A stretch of DNA of 64,000 nucleotides from Nonomuraea guangzhouensis (GCF_019396345.1 NZ_JAHKRM010000045.1:31625-95624), one strand, 5' to 3'. Numbered from the stretch's first letter, positions 50,856-62,328 are shown. Made by a program: numbers and translations. The notes: generated from the sequence alone by a model not told the origin.

Positions 50856-52577
50856 GTCCGCCGACGCGGGCAGCAGCACCGGCGTCATCTGCCCGCGCCA
50901 CGTGCGCCGCATCTCGATCTCGGGCGGCACCAGCGACAGCGGCGACCCCTTCAGGTCGGTCCCGGCCACCCGGGGCAGCGTCAGCCGGAACTGCGAGCCC
51001 TCCCCCTGCTGCCCCCACGCCTGCAGCCAGCCGCCGTGCAGCGAGGCGTCCTCGCGCGAGATGGCCAGGCCCAGCCCGGTGCCGCCGATGGTCCGCGCCC
51101 GTGAGGGGTCGGCGCGCCAGAACCGGTCGAAGACCATGGTGTCCTCGCCCGCCTTCAGGCCGATCCCGTGATCGCGTACGGCGACGGCCACGGCGTCCCG
51201 GTCGGCGCCCACCGTCACCACGACGTCCCTGCCCTCGCCGTGCTCGATGGCGTTGAACAGCAGGTTGCGCAGGATGCGCTCGACCCGCCGGTTGTCGATC
51301 TCCACCATGCACGGCTCGTTGGGCAGGCGCAGCTCGAAGCGGGTGGAGTGGCGCTCGGCCAGCGCCTCGGAGTCGCCGATCGCGCGCAGCACCACGTCAC
51401 GCACGTCGACGGGGTCGAGGTCGAGCGTGGCGGCGCCGGCGTCGTAGCGGCTGATCTCCAGCAGGTCGGCCAGCATCGACTCGAACCGTTCCAGCTGGGC
51501 CTGCATGAGCTCGGCCGAGCGGGCGGCCATCGGGTCGAAGTCCTCGCGGGCGTCGTAGAGCAGGTCGGCGGCCATCCGCACGGTGGTCAGCGGGGTGCGC
51601 AGCTCGTGGGAGACGTCGGACACGAACTGCCGCTGGACCTGGGACAGCTCCTCCAACTGGTGGATCTTCAGCGCCAGGTTGACGGCCATCTCGTTGAACG
51701 AGGTGGCCAGGCGGGCCAGGTCGTCCTCACCGCGTACCTTCAGCCGCTCGTCGAGCTTGCCCGCGGCCAGGCGCTCGGCCGCCTGGCGGGCCAGCCGTAC
51801 GGGGCTGACGACCTGGCGGGCCACCAGGTAGGCGATGGCGGCGAGCAGCAGCACGAGTCCCAGACCCACCACGGCCAGGGCGAGCCTGACGTTGGACAGC
51901 ATCTGCTCTTCCTCGTTGATCGGGAAGAAGTGGTAGACCTCGTAGTTCTCGCCGTTGATGTCGACCACGCCGCCGATGACCAGCGTGGGCGTGGCCTGGC
52001 TGTCACCGGTGAACGTGATGGGCGCGGTGAAGCGCTGCGGCTTGTCGAAGATGTACTTCTGCTCCTGGCTCCGCAGCTTCTGCTGCAGCGCCTGCGGCAC
52101 GTTCTCGGGCGCGACATTGCCCGAGGCGCGCGACTTGCCGGGGCGGGAGGTGTTGAGCACCAGCACCTCGTAGCGCTTCTTGGAGCCGTTCTCGCCCGAG
52201 CCGGTGATCGTGTCCATCACCTCGTCGAGCGGGTCGACGGGCGTGTTGCCGCCCGTGTCGGCGGTCGACTTGGCCTGGTCGTCGGGCTTCTGGCTGAGCG
52301 CGTCGGCGATCCGCACGCGGTCGGCGAGCGCCTCGGTGGCCGAGGACTGCTGGCGGCTCTCGATGACCGATCTGTTGATCTGGTCGGACAGGAAGACACC
52401 GAGCACGACCACCACGGTCACGGAGATCACCAGCGTGCTGGTGACCACCTGGAGCTGGAGTGAGCGGCGCCAGACGCTCCGTGCCCGGCCCGCCGCACGC
52501 CGCGTCCGCCGCCGGACCCCGCCCAGAATCTGGCGGAGAGTACGGCGGCGGAGTCGTTTCCTGCTAGTCGAGGCCAT
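50832..52577 (-). CDS. mtrB: Sensor histidine kinase MtrB
   Basis: The 581-aa kinase has two membrane helices (about 43-65 and 240-262) flanking an extracellular sensor, a HAMP domain, the phospho-acceptor H-box VSDVSHELRTPLTTVRMAAD, N-box RILRNLLFNAIEHGEG and G-boxes VAVRDHGIGL and GGTGLGLAIS. It phosphorylates MtrA and controls envelope and division genes. ATG 52577, 18 bp after the mtrA stop. The C terminus ends ADGAGYDED within a 21-bp repeat, where single-base changes (TAG/CAG) would lengthen it. Confidence 0.96.
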   Translation of the reverse strand: MASTSRKRLRRRTLRQILGGVRRRTRRAAGRARSVWRRSLQLQVVTSTLVISVTVVVVLGVFLSDQINRSVIESRQQSSATEALADRVRIADALSQKPDDQAKSTADTGGNTPVDPLDEVMDTITGSGENGSKKRYEVLVLNTSRPGKSRASGNVAPENVPQALQQKLRSQEQKYIFDKPQRFTAPITFTGDSQATPTLVIGGVVDINGENYEVYHFFPINEEEQMLSNVRLALAVVGLGLVLLLAAIAYLVARQVVSPVRLARQAAERLAAGKLDERLKVRGEDDLARLATSFNEMAVNLALKIHQLEELSQVQRQFVSDVSHELRTPLTTVRMAADLLYDAREDFDPMAARSAELMQAQLERFESMLADLLEISRYDAGAATLDLDPVDVRDVVLRAIGDSEALAERHSTRFELRLPNEPCMVEIDNRRVERILRNLLFNAIEHGEGRDVVVTVGADRDAVAVAVRDHGIGLKAGEDTMVFDRFWRADPSRARTIGGTGLGLAISREDASLHGGWLQAWGQQGEGSQFRLTLPRVAGTDLKGSPLSLVPPEIEMRRTWRGQMTPVLLPASADGAGYDED

Positions 52578-52595
52578 GGCCAGGTCGGGCGGAGG

Positions 52596-53273
52596 TCAGG
52601 CCGGCCCGGCTTTGTAACCCACGCCGCGGACCGTGACGACGATCTCGGGATGCTCCGGGTCCTTCTCGATCTTCGCCCTGAGCCGCTGGACGTGCACGTT
52701 GACCAGCCGCGTGTCGGCCGCGTGCCGGTAGCCCCAGACCTGCTCCAGCAGGACCTCCCGGGTGAAGACCTGGCGCGGCTTGCGGGCCAGCGCGACGAGC
52801 AGGTCGAACTCGAGCGGCGTCAGGTTGATGGTCTCCTCACCGCGCTTGACCGAGTGACCGGCCACGTCGATGGTGATGTCGCCGATCTGCAGGATCTCCG
52901 GGGTGGGCTCGTCGGTACGGCGCAGCCGCGCCCGCACCCTGGCCACGAGTTCCTTCGGCTTGAACGGCTTGACGATGTAGTCGTCGGCGCCCGACTCCAG
53001 ACCGAGTACGACGTCGATCGTGTCGCTCTTGGCGGTGAGCATGACGATGGGCACGCCCGACTCCGCCCTGATCCTGCGCGCCACGTCGATGCCGTCCGCC
53101 CCTGGCAGCATCAGGTCGAGCAACACCAGGTCCGGGCGCGTGTCCCGGAAAGCGTCAAGGGCTTTGTCCCCATCTGAGACAAAGGATGGCTCAAAGCCTT
53201 CGCCGCGCAACACGATACCCAGCATCTCGGCGAGAGCGGCGTCGTCATCGACGACCAGCACGCGACCTTTCAT
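52596..53273 (-). CDS. mtrA: Response regulator MtrA
   Basis: A 225-aa OmpR-type regulator: receiver with VLVVDDDAALAEMLGIVLRG, phospho-Asp in LVLLDLMLPGADG and Lys in YIVKPFKPKEL, then a winged helix (LTPLEFDLLVALARKPRQVF, VNVHVQRLRAKIE). It is the essential actinobacterial regulator of division and cell-wall genes. ATG 53273; the 269-bp divergent gap contains the palindrome CCCATGCATGGG at 53341-53352. Confidence 0.97.
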   Translation of the reverse strand: MKGRVLVVDDDAALAEMLGIVLRGEGFEPSFVSDGDKALDAFRDTRPDLVLLDLMLPGADGIDVARRIRAESGVPIVMLTAKSDTIDVVLGLESGADDYIVKPFKPKELVARVRARLRRTDEPTPEILQIGDITIDVAGHSVKRGEETINLTPLEFDLLVALARKPRQVFTREVLLEQVWGYRHAADTRLVNVHVQRLRAKIEKDPEHPEIVVTVRGVGYKAGPA

Positions 53274-53542
53274 GGCCCCTCATTCGTTCTACGCATTCTG
53301 GGACATACCCGCACGATCGCTGAAGGTTACCCTTCGTTGGCCCATGCATGGGACACGAGACGTACAAAAGACAAGTTTTAGACTTGCAGCCGCGACCGCA
53401 ATCTCAGTCTGCGGTAACAGACCGACTTTCGGCCATCCTTCGATGAGATCCTTGAGCAGGAACGCCCCGGAATGCGGGCAAGATGAGCCGGCGAATCGCA
53501 CGCACGACACCATTGCCCCGCCCACCATGCCAGGATTGGGAT

Positions 53543-54754
53543 ATGTCAGACGGTCACGGTCCCTCGCCCGAGACGCCACCAGGCTGGGCTCCAGAACAGC
53601 CCCCTCCCTACGGCGCCCCGCAGACCTCGCCGTGGACCGCCCCCGGCTTCGAACAGCAACAGCCTCCACCGGGCCCCGGCCCGCAGGCGCCCTATCAGCA
53701 ACCGCCGCCTGGATACGGCTACATGCCGCAGCCACCCGCACTGCGCCCCGGGATCATACCGCTACGGCCGCTGGGGCTGGGCGACATCCTCGACGGAACG
53801 ATCAAACTGATCCGGTCGAACCCCAAGGCGGTGCTGGGCCTCTCGGCGGTCGCCGCCCTGCTCGGAGCCCTCCCGATCGCGATCGGGCAGGTGTTCGCCT
53901 TCGACTCCATGCGCGGCCTGCTCGACGATCCGGCCTCGGCCGATCCGGCCGACCTGTCCGGGATATACGGCGGGTTCATCGCCCAGTACGGCGGCGCCCT
54001 CGTCTCCGTCGTGGTCAGCTTCATCGCGGTGACTCTGCTGACCGGCTTGCTGGTGCGGATACTCGGCCGCGCCGTGTTCGGCGGCAAGATCTCCGCCGGG
54101 GAGGCGTGGCAGCTGACCAAGGGCCGCGCCCCGGCGCTGTTCGGCGTGGTGGGGTTGATGGCCGTCATCATGCTGGTCCCGCTGGTCGTCTTCGTCCTGA
54201 TCATCGTCGCGGTCATCGCGACCGGCACGGGCGACGGCTCACCCGCCGCGGTGGGCGGCGTGACCGTGATCTCCGTGCTGCTGTACATCTGCTACGGGCT
54301 GTACTTCAGGACCCGGTTCGCGCTCGCGGCGCCGGCCGTGGTGCTGGAGGGCAAGGGTCCCATCGAGGCGCTGCGGCGCTCCTGGAACCTGGTGACCGGC
54401 GACTTCTGGCGGGTGCTCGGCATCCTGCTGCTCACCTCGCTGCTGGTGGGGCTCGTCGCGGGCATCCTGGAGATCCCGTTCACCATCGCCGGGACCCTCC
54501 TCGGCCTGCTCGGCGAATCGTCCGGCACCGCCGTGGCGGCGGCCGTGCTGCTCGCCGTCGGCGGCACGCTCGGCGCGCTGATCACCTACCCGTTCGAAGC
54601 GGGTGTCGCGGGGCTCCTCTACGCCGACCGGCGGATGCGCCGCGAGGCGTTCGACCTGGTGCTGCAGACGGCGGCGATCGAGCAGCAGCGTCAGGGCTGG
54701 GTGCACGCCTCGGCCGACGAGCTCTGGCATCCGTCCAACTCCGCCAGGCCGTGA
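53543..54754 (+). CDS. Multi-pass membrane protein, GPDPase membrane-domain-like
   Basis: A 403-aa protein with a Pro/Gln-rich cytoplasmic N terminus of about 60 residues (PPGWAPEQPPPYGAP) and then six or so helices. The core (LRPLGLGDILDGTIKLIRSN, GPIEALRRSWNLVTGDFWRV) matches the membrane domain found beside glycerophosphodiester phosphodiesterases and in stand-alone actinobacterial proteins. Function unknown. It begins a plus-strand operon: its TGA overlaps the GTG of the DUF4129 gene. Confidence 0.85.
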   Translation: MSDGHGPSPETPPGWAPEQPPPYGAPQTSPWTAPGFEQQQPPPGPGPQAPYQQPPPGYGYMPQPPALRPGIIPLRPLGLGDILDGTIKLIRSNPKAVLGLSAVAALLGALPIAIGQVFAFDSMRGLLDDPASADPADLSGIYGGFIAQYGGALVSVVVSFIAVTLLTGLLVRILGRAVFGGKISAGEAWQLTKGRAPALFGVVGLMAVIMLVPLVVFVLIIVAVIATGTGDGSPAAVGGVTVISVLLYICYGLYFRTRFALAAPAVVLEGKGPIEALRRSWNLVTGDFWRVLGILLLTSLLVGLVAGILEIPFTIAGTLLGLLGESSGTAVAAAVLLAVGGTLGALITYPFEAGVAGLLYADRRMRREAFDLVLQTAAIEQQRQGWVHASADELWHPSNSARP

Positions 54755-55383
54755 CCCCGATCGACAGGGAGGAGGCCGCACGCAGAGCCGCGGACGAACT
54801 CCTCAAGCCGGGCTACAAGAAGGAAGCGCTGCTGGACCAGGCGTGGCGGCACTTCCAGCAGTTCGTCGGCGACCTCATGGACGCGGCCACGGGCAGCGGC
54901 ACGACCGGCGGCGTCATCTCCGCCATCGTGATCACACTGATCATCAGTGGGGTGATCGCGCTGGTCGTGTGGCGGCTCCGCAAGAGCTCGCGCATGAACG
55001 CGGCGGCGCCGGACGGGCTGTTCGGCGAGCGGACGATGACCGCCGCCGAGCACCGCCAGGCGGCCGAGCGGCTGGCCGCCAAGGGCGACTGGACCGAGGC
55101 GATCCAGGAGCGGCTGCGCGCCATCGCCCGCGACCTGGAGGAGCGGGCCCTGGTCGACGGGATGCCGGGGCGTACGGCCGACGAGCTGGCCGCCGAGGCG
55201 GGCCAGGCGCTGCCCGGCTTCGCCGACGAGCTGACCGCCGCCGCCCGTTCGTTCGACGACGTCACCTACGGCGCCGAGCCGGGCACCCGGCAGGCGTACG
55301 AGGCCATGAGCGGTCTCGACGAGCGGCTCCGCCAGGCCAGGCCGGTCCCGCTGGCCGGATCCCCGCTCGGGAGCACCTCATGA
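54751..55383 (+). CDS. DUF4129 membrane protein
   Basis: A 210-aa protein with one central helix (VISAIVITLIISGVIALVVW) and the DUF4129 C-terminal domain (AAKGDWTEAIQERLRAIARD, GRTADELAAEAGQALPGFAD). DUF4129 is typical of MoxR-DUF58 operons and resembles the end of transglutaminase-like proteins. The GTG start overlaps the preceding TGA (GTGA), and its TGA overlaps the next ATG (ATGA), so three genes are coupled in series. Confidence 0.88.
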   Translation: MTPIDREEAARRAADELLKPGYKKEALLDQAWRHFQQFVGDLMDAATGSGTTGGVISAIVITLIISGVIALVVWRLRKSSRMNAAAPDGLFGERTMTAAEHRQAAERLAAKGDWTEAIQERLRAIARDLEERALVDGMPGRTADELAAEAGQALPGFADELTAAARSFDDVTYGAEPGTRQAYEAMSGLDERLRQARPVPLAGSPLGSTS

Positions 55384-56556
55384 GCCTCGACATGCGGCCA
55401 CGGGAGAGCGGCGAGTCCCACTCCACCTCCCCCACCGTGCGCTCCACCTGGCGGGCCAGCCGGCTGATCGTCCTGCTCGGCGCGCTCATGGTGCTCGCCG
55501 CGGTGCTCAGCGTGCTGCTCAAACCGGACACCCGGCCGTCACGCCATCTGGATCCCGCCGACGCCTCGCTGGCGGGCTCGATGGCGCTGGCCGAGCTACT
55601 GCGCGACCGCGGTGTCACCGTGGACCGGGTCGACTCGGCGGAGGCGGCGGTGGCGAAGGCCACCGGTGCCGCGCCGGGAGACCCGCTGCTGCTGATCACC
55701 GACGCCTCCTACGCCGACCCGCGCGTCCTGGCCGGGATCCAGGGCGACCGGGTGATCGTGGACAACATCTTCACACTCGACGAGCTGGCTCCCGGAGTGC
55801 GGCCGGTGCGGGGGTTCGCACGCGAGCGTTCGCGCGAGCCCGGCTGCTCACTGCCCGCCGCCAAGGCCGCGGGCAGCGCGTTCATCGGTGGCTCCGCGTT
55901 CACCGGACCGGCCGGCGCCACCGGCTGCTACCCGTGGGGCGATGGATGGACGCTCGTCAGCTACCCCAACGCGGGCGGCACCACCACGGTCCTGGGCAGC
56001 GGCGAGTTCATGACCAACCAGCGCCTGGCCGAGGACGGCAACGCCGCGCTCGCCCTGAACCTGCTGGGTTCGGCCAAGGCCGTGACCTGGCTGGTGGCGC
56101 CGGAGACACCGCCCGTGGGCGAACTGCCGGGCCAGGACGGTAAGTCGATGTACGACCTCATGCCCGCGAGCATCCCCTGGGCCGTGCGGATGGCGGTCAT
56201 CACGTTGCTGCTGGTGGCGTTCTGGCGGGGCAGGCGGCTGGGGCCGGTCGTGACCGAGCGGCTGCCCGTCGTGGTGCGGGCCGCGGAGACGGTCGAGGGG
56301 CGCGGGCGGCTCTACCGGGCCAGGCGGGCCAGGGGCAGGGCGGCCGACGCGCTCAGGGCAGGCACGATCGACCGGCTCACGCCCCGGCTCGGTCTCGGCT
56401 CGGGCTCGGGCCGGCACGAGCTGGTGACCGCCATCGCCGTACGGACCGGCCAGGACGCGCAGGAGATCGGCACCGCGTTGTACGGCCCACCACCCGCCGA
56501 CGACGCCGGGCTCGTCGCCCTGGCAGGCTACTTGGACTTGATCGAGAGGACCGTCA

Positions 56557-56567
<11 letters not shown>
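55380..56567 (+). CDS. DUF4350 membrane protein
   Basis: A 395-aa protein with two membrane helices (RLIVLLGALMVLAAVLSVLL near 30-50 and AVRMAVITLLLVAFW near 265-280) flanking an extracellular DUF4350 domain (SLAGSMALAELLRDRGVTVD, LLLITDASYADPRVL). Such proteins form part of MoxR/DUF58/DUF4129 operons, with a presumed envelope role. Its end overlaps the next gene's GTG start by 11 bp. Confidence 0.9.
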
Positions 56568-57533
<966 letters not shown>

Positions 57534-57534
<1 letters not shown>

Positions 57535-58907
57535 TGGCTCTGACGGGACGCGCCGGGTTGGTGGCGGCGCTCGGCGTCGTGGTCGTGCTGCTGGCGCCCG
57601 ATCCAGGGCCCGCGGTGGCGGGCGTCTGCCTGCTGCTGGCCGCCGCGATCATCGTGGACCTGGTGTTCGCGGGCGCGGTCCGCCCGCTCCGTTTCCACCG
57701 CTCGGGCGACCGGCTGGTCCGCCTCGGCGGCCAGGCCACGGTCGAGCTGGTGGTGGAGAACCCGGGCGGCCGCCGGATCCGCGGCCTGCTCCGGGACGCC
57801 TGGCCGCCCTCCGCGGGCGCGTCACCGCGTTCCCTGCCGCTCGACGTGCCCGCCGGAGAGCGCCGCAAGCTGGTCGTGACGCTCACCCCGACCAGGCGCG
57901 GCGACCGCGAGTCCGTGGCGCTCACCGTCCGCTCGCTCGGGCCGCTCGGCCTGGCCGCCCGTCAGGGCACCCACCGGGCGCCGTGGTCGGTGCGGGTGCT
58001 GCCGCCGTTCCTGTCGCGCAAGCACCTGCCCTCCCGGCTGGCCAGGCTGCGCGAGCTCGACGGCCAGCACCCGGCCCTGGTACGCGGGCAGGGCACCGAG
58101 TTCGACTCGCTGCGCGAGTACGTGGTGGGCGACGACGTGCGTTCGATCGACTGGCGGGCCACCGCGCGGCGCCACGACGTGGTCGTCCGCACCTGGCGTC
58201 CGGAGCGGGACCGGCGGGTGCTGATCGTGCTCGACACCGGCCGCACCTCCGCGGGCCGGGTGGGCGACGCCCCGATGCCGATGGCCGGCGCCACGGCGGG
58301 CGGCGGCGGGCTGCTGGCCCGGCCCGATCCCCGCCCGGTGCCCGGCTGGCCGCGGCTCGACTGGTCGATGGACGCCGCCCTGCTGCTGGCCGCGCTCGCC
58401 GCCAGGGCGGGCGACCAGGTGGACTTCCTCGCCTACGACCGGGCCGTACGCGCCTGGGTCGCCGGGGCCTCCCGTACCGAGCTGCTGTCGTCGCTGGTCA
58501 ACGCCATGGCGCCGATCGAAGCGGAGCTGATCGAGGCCGACTCGCAGGGCATGGTCGCGGCGGTCCTGTCCCGGGCCAAGCGGCGCTGCCTGGTCGTGCT
58601 GCTCACCGACCTCAACCCGGCCGCGCTCGACGAAGGGCTGATGCCGGTGCTGCCGCAGCTCTCCTCGCGCCACCTGGTGCTGGTGGCGGGCGTCTCCGAT
58701 CCGCGCGTGGCGGCCATGGCGGCCCAGAGGGGCACGGCCGAGCAGGTGTACGACGCGGCGGCGGCCGAGCACACGGAGCTGGGGCGCAGGCGCATCACCG
58801 CCCGGCTGCGCCGCCACGGCGTCGAAGTGGTGGACGCGCCACCGGAGGACATCGCCCCGGCCCTGGCCGACGCGTACCTGGCGCTGAAGGCCGCCGGCCG
58901 CCTGTAA
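57534..58907 (+). CDS. DUF58 protein with von Willebrand-like domain
   Basis: A 457-aa protein with two N-terminal helices (ALGVVVVLLAPDPGPAVAGV and LLLAAAIIVDLVFAG) and the DUF58 signature GTEFDSLREYVVGDDVRSIDWRATARR, followed by a vWA-like fold (VLIVLDTGRTS, RCLVVLLTDLNPAAL). It is the standard partner of MoxR. Five genes from 53543 to here overlap or nearly so and form one operon. Confidence 0.93.
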
Positions 58908-58913
58908 GCGGGT

Positions 58914-59906
58914 TCAGGCGCTCGGGGCCACGTCCGGGGCGCGTTCGAGGTCACCCGTCTCGTTCTGCCTCAGCGCCCGCCTGCCGAAGACGATCACGTA
59001 CGCGAGGAAGGCCCCTTCGGCGAGCACCCCGATGCCCACCCGCACCGGGGTCGGCAGCCCGGACGGCGTGACGAACGCCTCGATGAGCCCCGACACGAAC
59101 AGCACCCCCACCAGCCCGAGCGCCACGCTGACCACCGCCCGGCCCTGCTCCGCCAGCGCCTCGACGCGTTTGCGCGGCCCGGGGTCGATGACCGTCCACC
59201 CCAGCCGCATGCCGACGGACGCCGCCAGGAAGACGGCGGTCAGCTCCAGCAGGCCGTGCGGCATGATCAGCCCGAAGAAGATGTCGAGCTTGCCACGCGA
59301 GGCCATCAGCCCGGCGGAGACGCCGAGGTTGGCCGCGTTCGACCAGAGCACGAAGGGGATCGGCAGCCCCAGGAAGATGCCGAAGATGATGACCTGCGCC
59401 GAGACCCACGCGTTGTTGATCCACACGTGGCTGGCGAAGGAGGCGGCCGGGTTCTCGGAGTAGTAGTCGGCGAAGTCGTGCTCGACGAGCTGGGTGATCT
59501 CGTCGGGCGAGGCGATCGAGGTCTGCACCTGCGGGTTGCTCGCCACCCACACGCCGAGCACCCACGCGACGGCGACGCACGCCAGCGAGGTGGCCAGCCA
59601 CCACCACCGGGCCCGGTAGGCGACCACCGGGAACGACACGGTGACGAACCTGACGAACTCCCGCCAGGCAGGCGTGTGCGCCCCCGTCACCGCCGACCGC
59701 GCCCTGGCCACCAGCGCGGACAGCCGACCGGTCAGCATCGCGTCCGCGGAGGACGAACGGACGATCGACAGATGCGTGGACACCCGCTGGTAGAGGTCGA
59801 CCAGTTCGTCGACCTCGGGCCCGGTCAGCGAGGAGCGGCGTTGGATCAGGTGCTCCAGTCTGTCCCACGCCGGGCGGTGTGCGGTGACGAACGCATCGAT
59901 GTCCAC
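58914..59906 (-). CDS. SpoIIM-family membrane protein
   Basis: About 330 residues with a soluble N terminus (VDIDAFVTAHRPAWDRLEHL) and five or six membrane helices with stage II sporulation protein M features (ASHVWINNAWVSAQVIIFGI, IMPHGLLELTAVFLAASVGM). Actinobacterial members usually pair with RDD proteins and MoxR operons, as here. GTG 59906 fits homologue starts; a CACAAT box about 8-13 bases upstream suggests a leaderless mRNA. ATG 59927 is in frame. Confidence 0.92.
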   Translation of the reverse strand: MDIDAFVTAHRPAWDRLEHLIQRRSSLTGPEVDELVDLYQRVSTHLSIVRSSSADAMLTGRLSALVARARSAVTGAHTPAWREFVRFVTVSFPVVAYRARWWWLATSLACVAVAWVLGVWVASNPQVQTSIASPDEITQLVEHDFADYYSENPAASFASHVWINNAWVSAQVIIFGIFLGLPIPFVLWSNAANLGVSAGLMASRGKLDIFFGLIMPHGLLELTAVFLAASVGMRLGWTVIDPGPRKRVEALAEQGRAVVSVALGLVGVLFVSGLIEAFVTPSGLPTPVRVGIGVLAEGAFLAYVIVFGRRALRQNETGDLERAPDVAPSA

Positions 59907-59957
59907 CGGACCATTGTGGCCGGTCATCCAGCGGGCCAATGCCGTTAGGCTCCACGT

Positions 59958-60917
59958 ATGTCAGAGGTTGTGACCGGTGACGCCGTCGTCCTCGAGGTGC
60001 GGGTGGCCCAGATGCCGTCCCGCGCTGTGGCGCTCATGATCGACATGCTGGTCCAGATTGTCGCCCTGATCGTCGTGTATGCGGCATCGGAAGCGTTCTT
60101 CCTGGTCACCGACGTGGCGTTGTTCGCCGCCGTGTCGATCGTGCTGAGCGTGCTGGTGATGGTGGGCTACCCGGTGATCTTCGAGAGCTTGAGCAGGGGG
60201 CGGAGCCTGGGCAAGCTGGCGCTCGGGTTGCGGGTGGTCAGTGACGACGGGAGCCCGGAACGGTTCCGGCAGGCGCTGTTCCGCGGGCTGGCCGGGCTGG
60301 TGGAGTTCTGGATGTTCTTGGGGGCGCCGGCGCTGATCTCCTCGCTGGTCTCGCAGCGGGGCAAACGGCTGGGCGACATCTTCGCGGGCACGATCGTGAT
60401 CGCCGAGCGTGTGCCGAGGTCCGCGGGGCAGCTGATCGTGATGCCGCCGCAGTTGGCCGCCTGGGCGGCGACGCTGGAGCTCTCGCAGTTGCCCGAGGAG
60501 GTGGCGATGGCCGCCAGACAATACCTCTCCCGCTGGCACGACGTGTCGCCGCAGATCCAGCATGAGATGGGGACGCGCATCGCGACGCAGGTGGCGGCGT
60601 ACGTCTCGCCCGCGGCGCCGACCGGGGTGCCGCCGCACGCCTACCTGAGCGCCGTCCTGGCCGAGCGTCGCAGGCGCGACGAGGTACGGCTGGCCCAGCG
60701 CAACGGCATGGCGCCACCGGCCTACGCCCAGCCTGGGCCGCCGTTCCAGCAGGCCCCGTACCCGCCACCGATGCCGCCCGCCCAGCAGCAGGGACCGTAC
60801 CCGCCCCCGCCCGCCCAGCCGAGTGGGCAGCCGTCTTACCAGCCGCCGTCTTACCGGCCGCAGGCGCCGGAGTCGCCGCCGCAGGCGACTCCGGGTGGGT
60901 TCGCGCCGCCTCAGTAG
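59958..60917 (+). CDS. RDD-family membrane protein with Pro/Gln-rich tail
   Basis: A 319-aa protein: RDD domain with three to four helices (MPSRAVALMIDMLVQIVALI, SRGRSLGKLALGLRVVSDDG, QRGKRLGDIFAGTIVI) in the first 150 residues, then a soluble helix region and a C-terminal 90 residues rich in Pro, Gln, Tyr (YAQPGPPFQQAPYPPPMPP). Function unknown; it is divergent from the SpoIIM gene over 51 bp. A TAGGCT box close to the ATG suggests a short or absent leader. Confidence 0.9.
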   Translation: MSEVVTGDAVVLEVRVAQMPSRAVALMIDMLVQIVALIVVYAASEAFFLVTDVALFAAVSIVLSVLVMVGYPVIFESLSRGRSLGKLALGLRVVSDDGSPERFRQALFRGLAGLVEFWMFLGAPALISSLVSQRGKRLGDIFAGTIVIAERVPRSAGQLIVMPPQLAAWAATLELSQLPEEVAMAARQYLSRWHDVSPQIQHEMGTRIATQVAAYVSPAAPTGVPPHAYLSAVLAERRRRDEVRLAQRNGMAPPAYAQPGPPFQQAPYPPPMPPAQQQGPYPPPPAQPSGQPSYQPPSYRPQAPESPPQATPGGFAPPQ

Positions 60918-62275
60918 GCGTACTGGGTCTGGGTGTTGAGGACCTTCAGCCGCTTCGTGGCGGCCGGGTCGGTCCGCTGGTCGGTGATGGTCAGCACGTC
61001 CAGGCCCCGCTGGATGTCGCTGCTGTAGATGTGGCCGTTGTAGTAGTAGGCCGACCAGGAGCCGCCGAGGTTCTGCGGCTTGAGCGGGCCGCGGTCGAAG
61101 TAGCCGATCTCCGCGGGCGCCGACGAGTCGGTGAAGTCCCAGATGGACACTCCGCCCTGGTACCACGCCTGGACCATGATGTCGCGGCCCTTGACCGGGA
61201 TCAGGGAGCCGTTGTGCGCCACGCAGTTCTCGTCCGGGCTCTGGTTGCGCGGGATCTTGTAGTAGCTCTTGAACGTGAGCCGGCCGTCCACGATGTCGTA
61301 GACCGCGTCCGCGCCCCGCTGGGGACCGGTCGCCGCGTTGCAGGTGGCCACGACGCCCCCGCCCAGCTCGTCGGTGAAGACGACCTTGGTGCCGGTGTTG
61401 TTGAACGTCGCCGAGTGCCAGAACGCGAAGTTCTCGTCGGTGACCCTGGTCGTGACCTTCGGGTGCTCCCTGTCGGAGATGTCCATCAGCACGCCGTCGC
61501 CCATGCAGGCGCCCGCGGCCAGGTCCTTCTCCGGGAACACGGTGATGTCATGGCAGCCCGTGGTGGGGGCGAGCAGGCCCTCCTGCTTCTCGTTGCCGCC
61601 GTCGGGGAACAGCACCGGGCGCGAGACGACCTTGGCCGAGGTGGGCTTGCTGAGCGGCACCTTGACGATCGAGATCCGGTCGTGCGGCGGCTTGCAGTCG
61701 GGGTACCCCTTGGCGGGCCCGTACGAGGAGACGTACAGGTAGACGGCCTCGCTCTTCTTGCCCGCCCGCTTCTTGTCCGGTACGAGCGTGTGCGTGTGGG
61801 AGCCACAGGCGGTCTCGATGGACTTGATGTACTTGGGCCGCTTCTTGTCGCTGATGTCGAAGATCCGGATGCCCTCCCACGCCGACTTCACGCTGGGCGT
61901 CTCGGCCTCGGCCTTGCAGGAGTCGCTGGTGAGCGACTCGTCCACCGACAGGAAGAGCAGGTCGCCCTGGACCGAGACGTCGTTCTGGGCGGCGGGGCAG
62001 GTGACCCGGCTGACGACCGCCGGCTTGGCCGGGTTCTTGATGTCGTAGATCGTGAAGCCGTGGTAGTTGCCCTGGTAGGCGTAGTCACCCTGGAAGGCCA
62101 GGTCGGTGTCGTAGGCGTCGCCGCTCTTGAACGGCCCCTGCTTCGGGATGCCACCGACGAGCTTGACGTTGGCGCTGGTCTTGACGTCGCCCGACGCCTG
62201 GGCCGGGAGCACCGGCAGCACCAGCACCGCCGCTCCCGCCAGGATCAGGGCGGCACGGCCGAATCTGGACACCAC
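60911..62275 (-). CDS. Secreted LVIVD-repeat protein
   Basis: A 454-aa exported protein: signal peptide (ALILAGAAVLVLPVLPAQAS), then repeated beta-blade segments of the LVIVD type (YHGFTIYDIKNPAKPAVVSR, GIRIFDISDKKRPKYIKSIE, GVSIWDFTDSSAPAEIGYFD), giving a probable beta-propeller. Function unknown. GTG 62275 is chosen because AGGAGG lies six bases upstream; in-frame ATG 62302 lacks one. Its end overlaps the convergent RDD gene by 7 bp. Confidence 0.9.
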   Translation of the reverse strand: MVSRFGRAALILAGAAVLVLPVLPAQASGDVKTSANVKLVGGIPKQGPFKSGDAYDTDLAFQGDYAYQGNYHGFTIYDIKNPAKPAVVSRVTCPAAQNDVSVQGDLLFLSVDESLTSDSCKAEAETPSVKSAWEGIRIFDISDKKRPKYIKSIETACGSHTHTLVPDKKRAGKKSEAVYLYVSSYGPAKGYPDCKPPHDRISIVKVPLSKPTSAKVVSRPVLFPDGGNEKQEGLLAPTTGCHDITVFPEKDLAAGACMGDGVLMDISDREHPKVTTRVTDENFAFWHSATFNNTGTKVVFTDELGGGVVATCNAATGPQRGADAVYDIVDGRLTFKSYYKIPRNQSPDENCVAHNGSLIPVKGRDIMVQAWYQGGVSIWDFTDSSAPAEIGYFDRGPLKPQNLGGSWSAYYYNGHIYSSDIQRGLDVLTITDQRTDPAATKRLKVLNTQTQYAY

Positions 62276-62328
62276 GAAGGACCTCCTGAGTTGAATGGGC
62301 ATGAGGCGCCTCACTATGACAGGAAAAA

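Noticed and set aside
58911..58930. tRNA-like GGTTCA segment
   Set aside because: No acceptor or anticodon stems can be formed around it; no tRNA gene was found in any gap.
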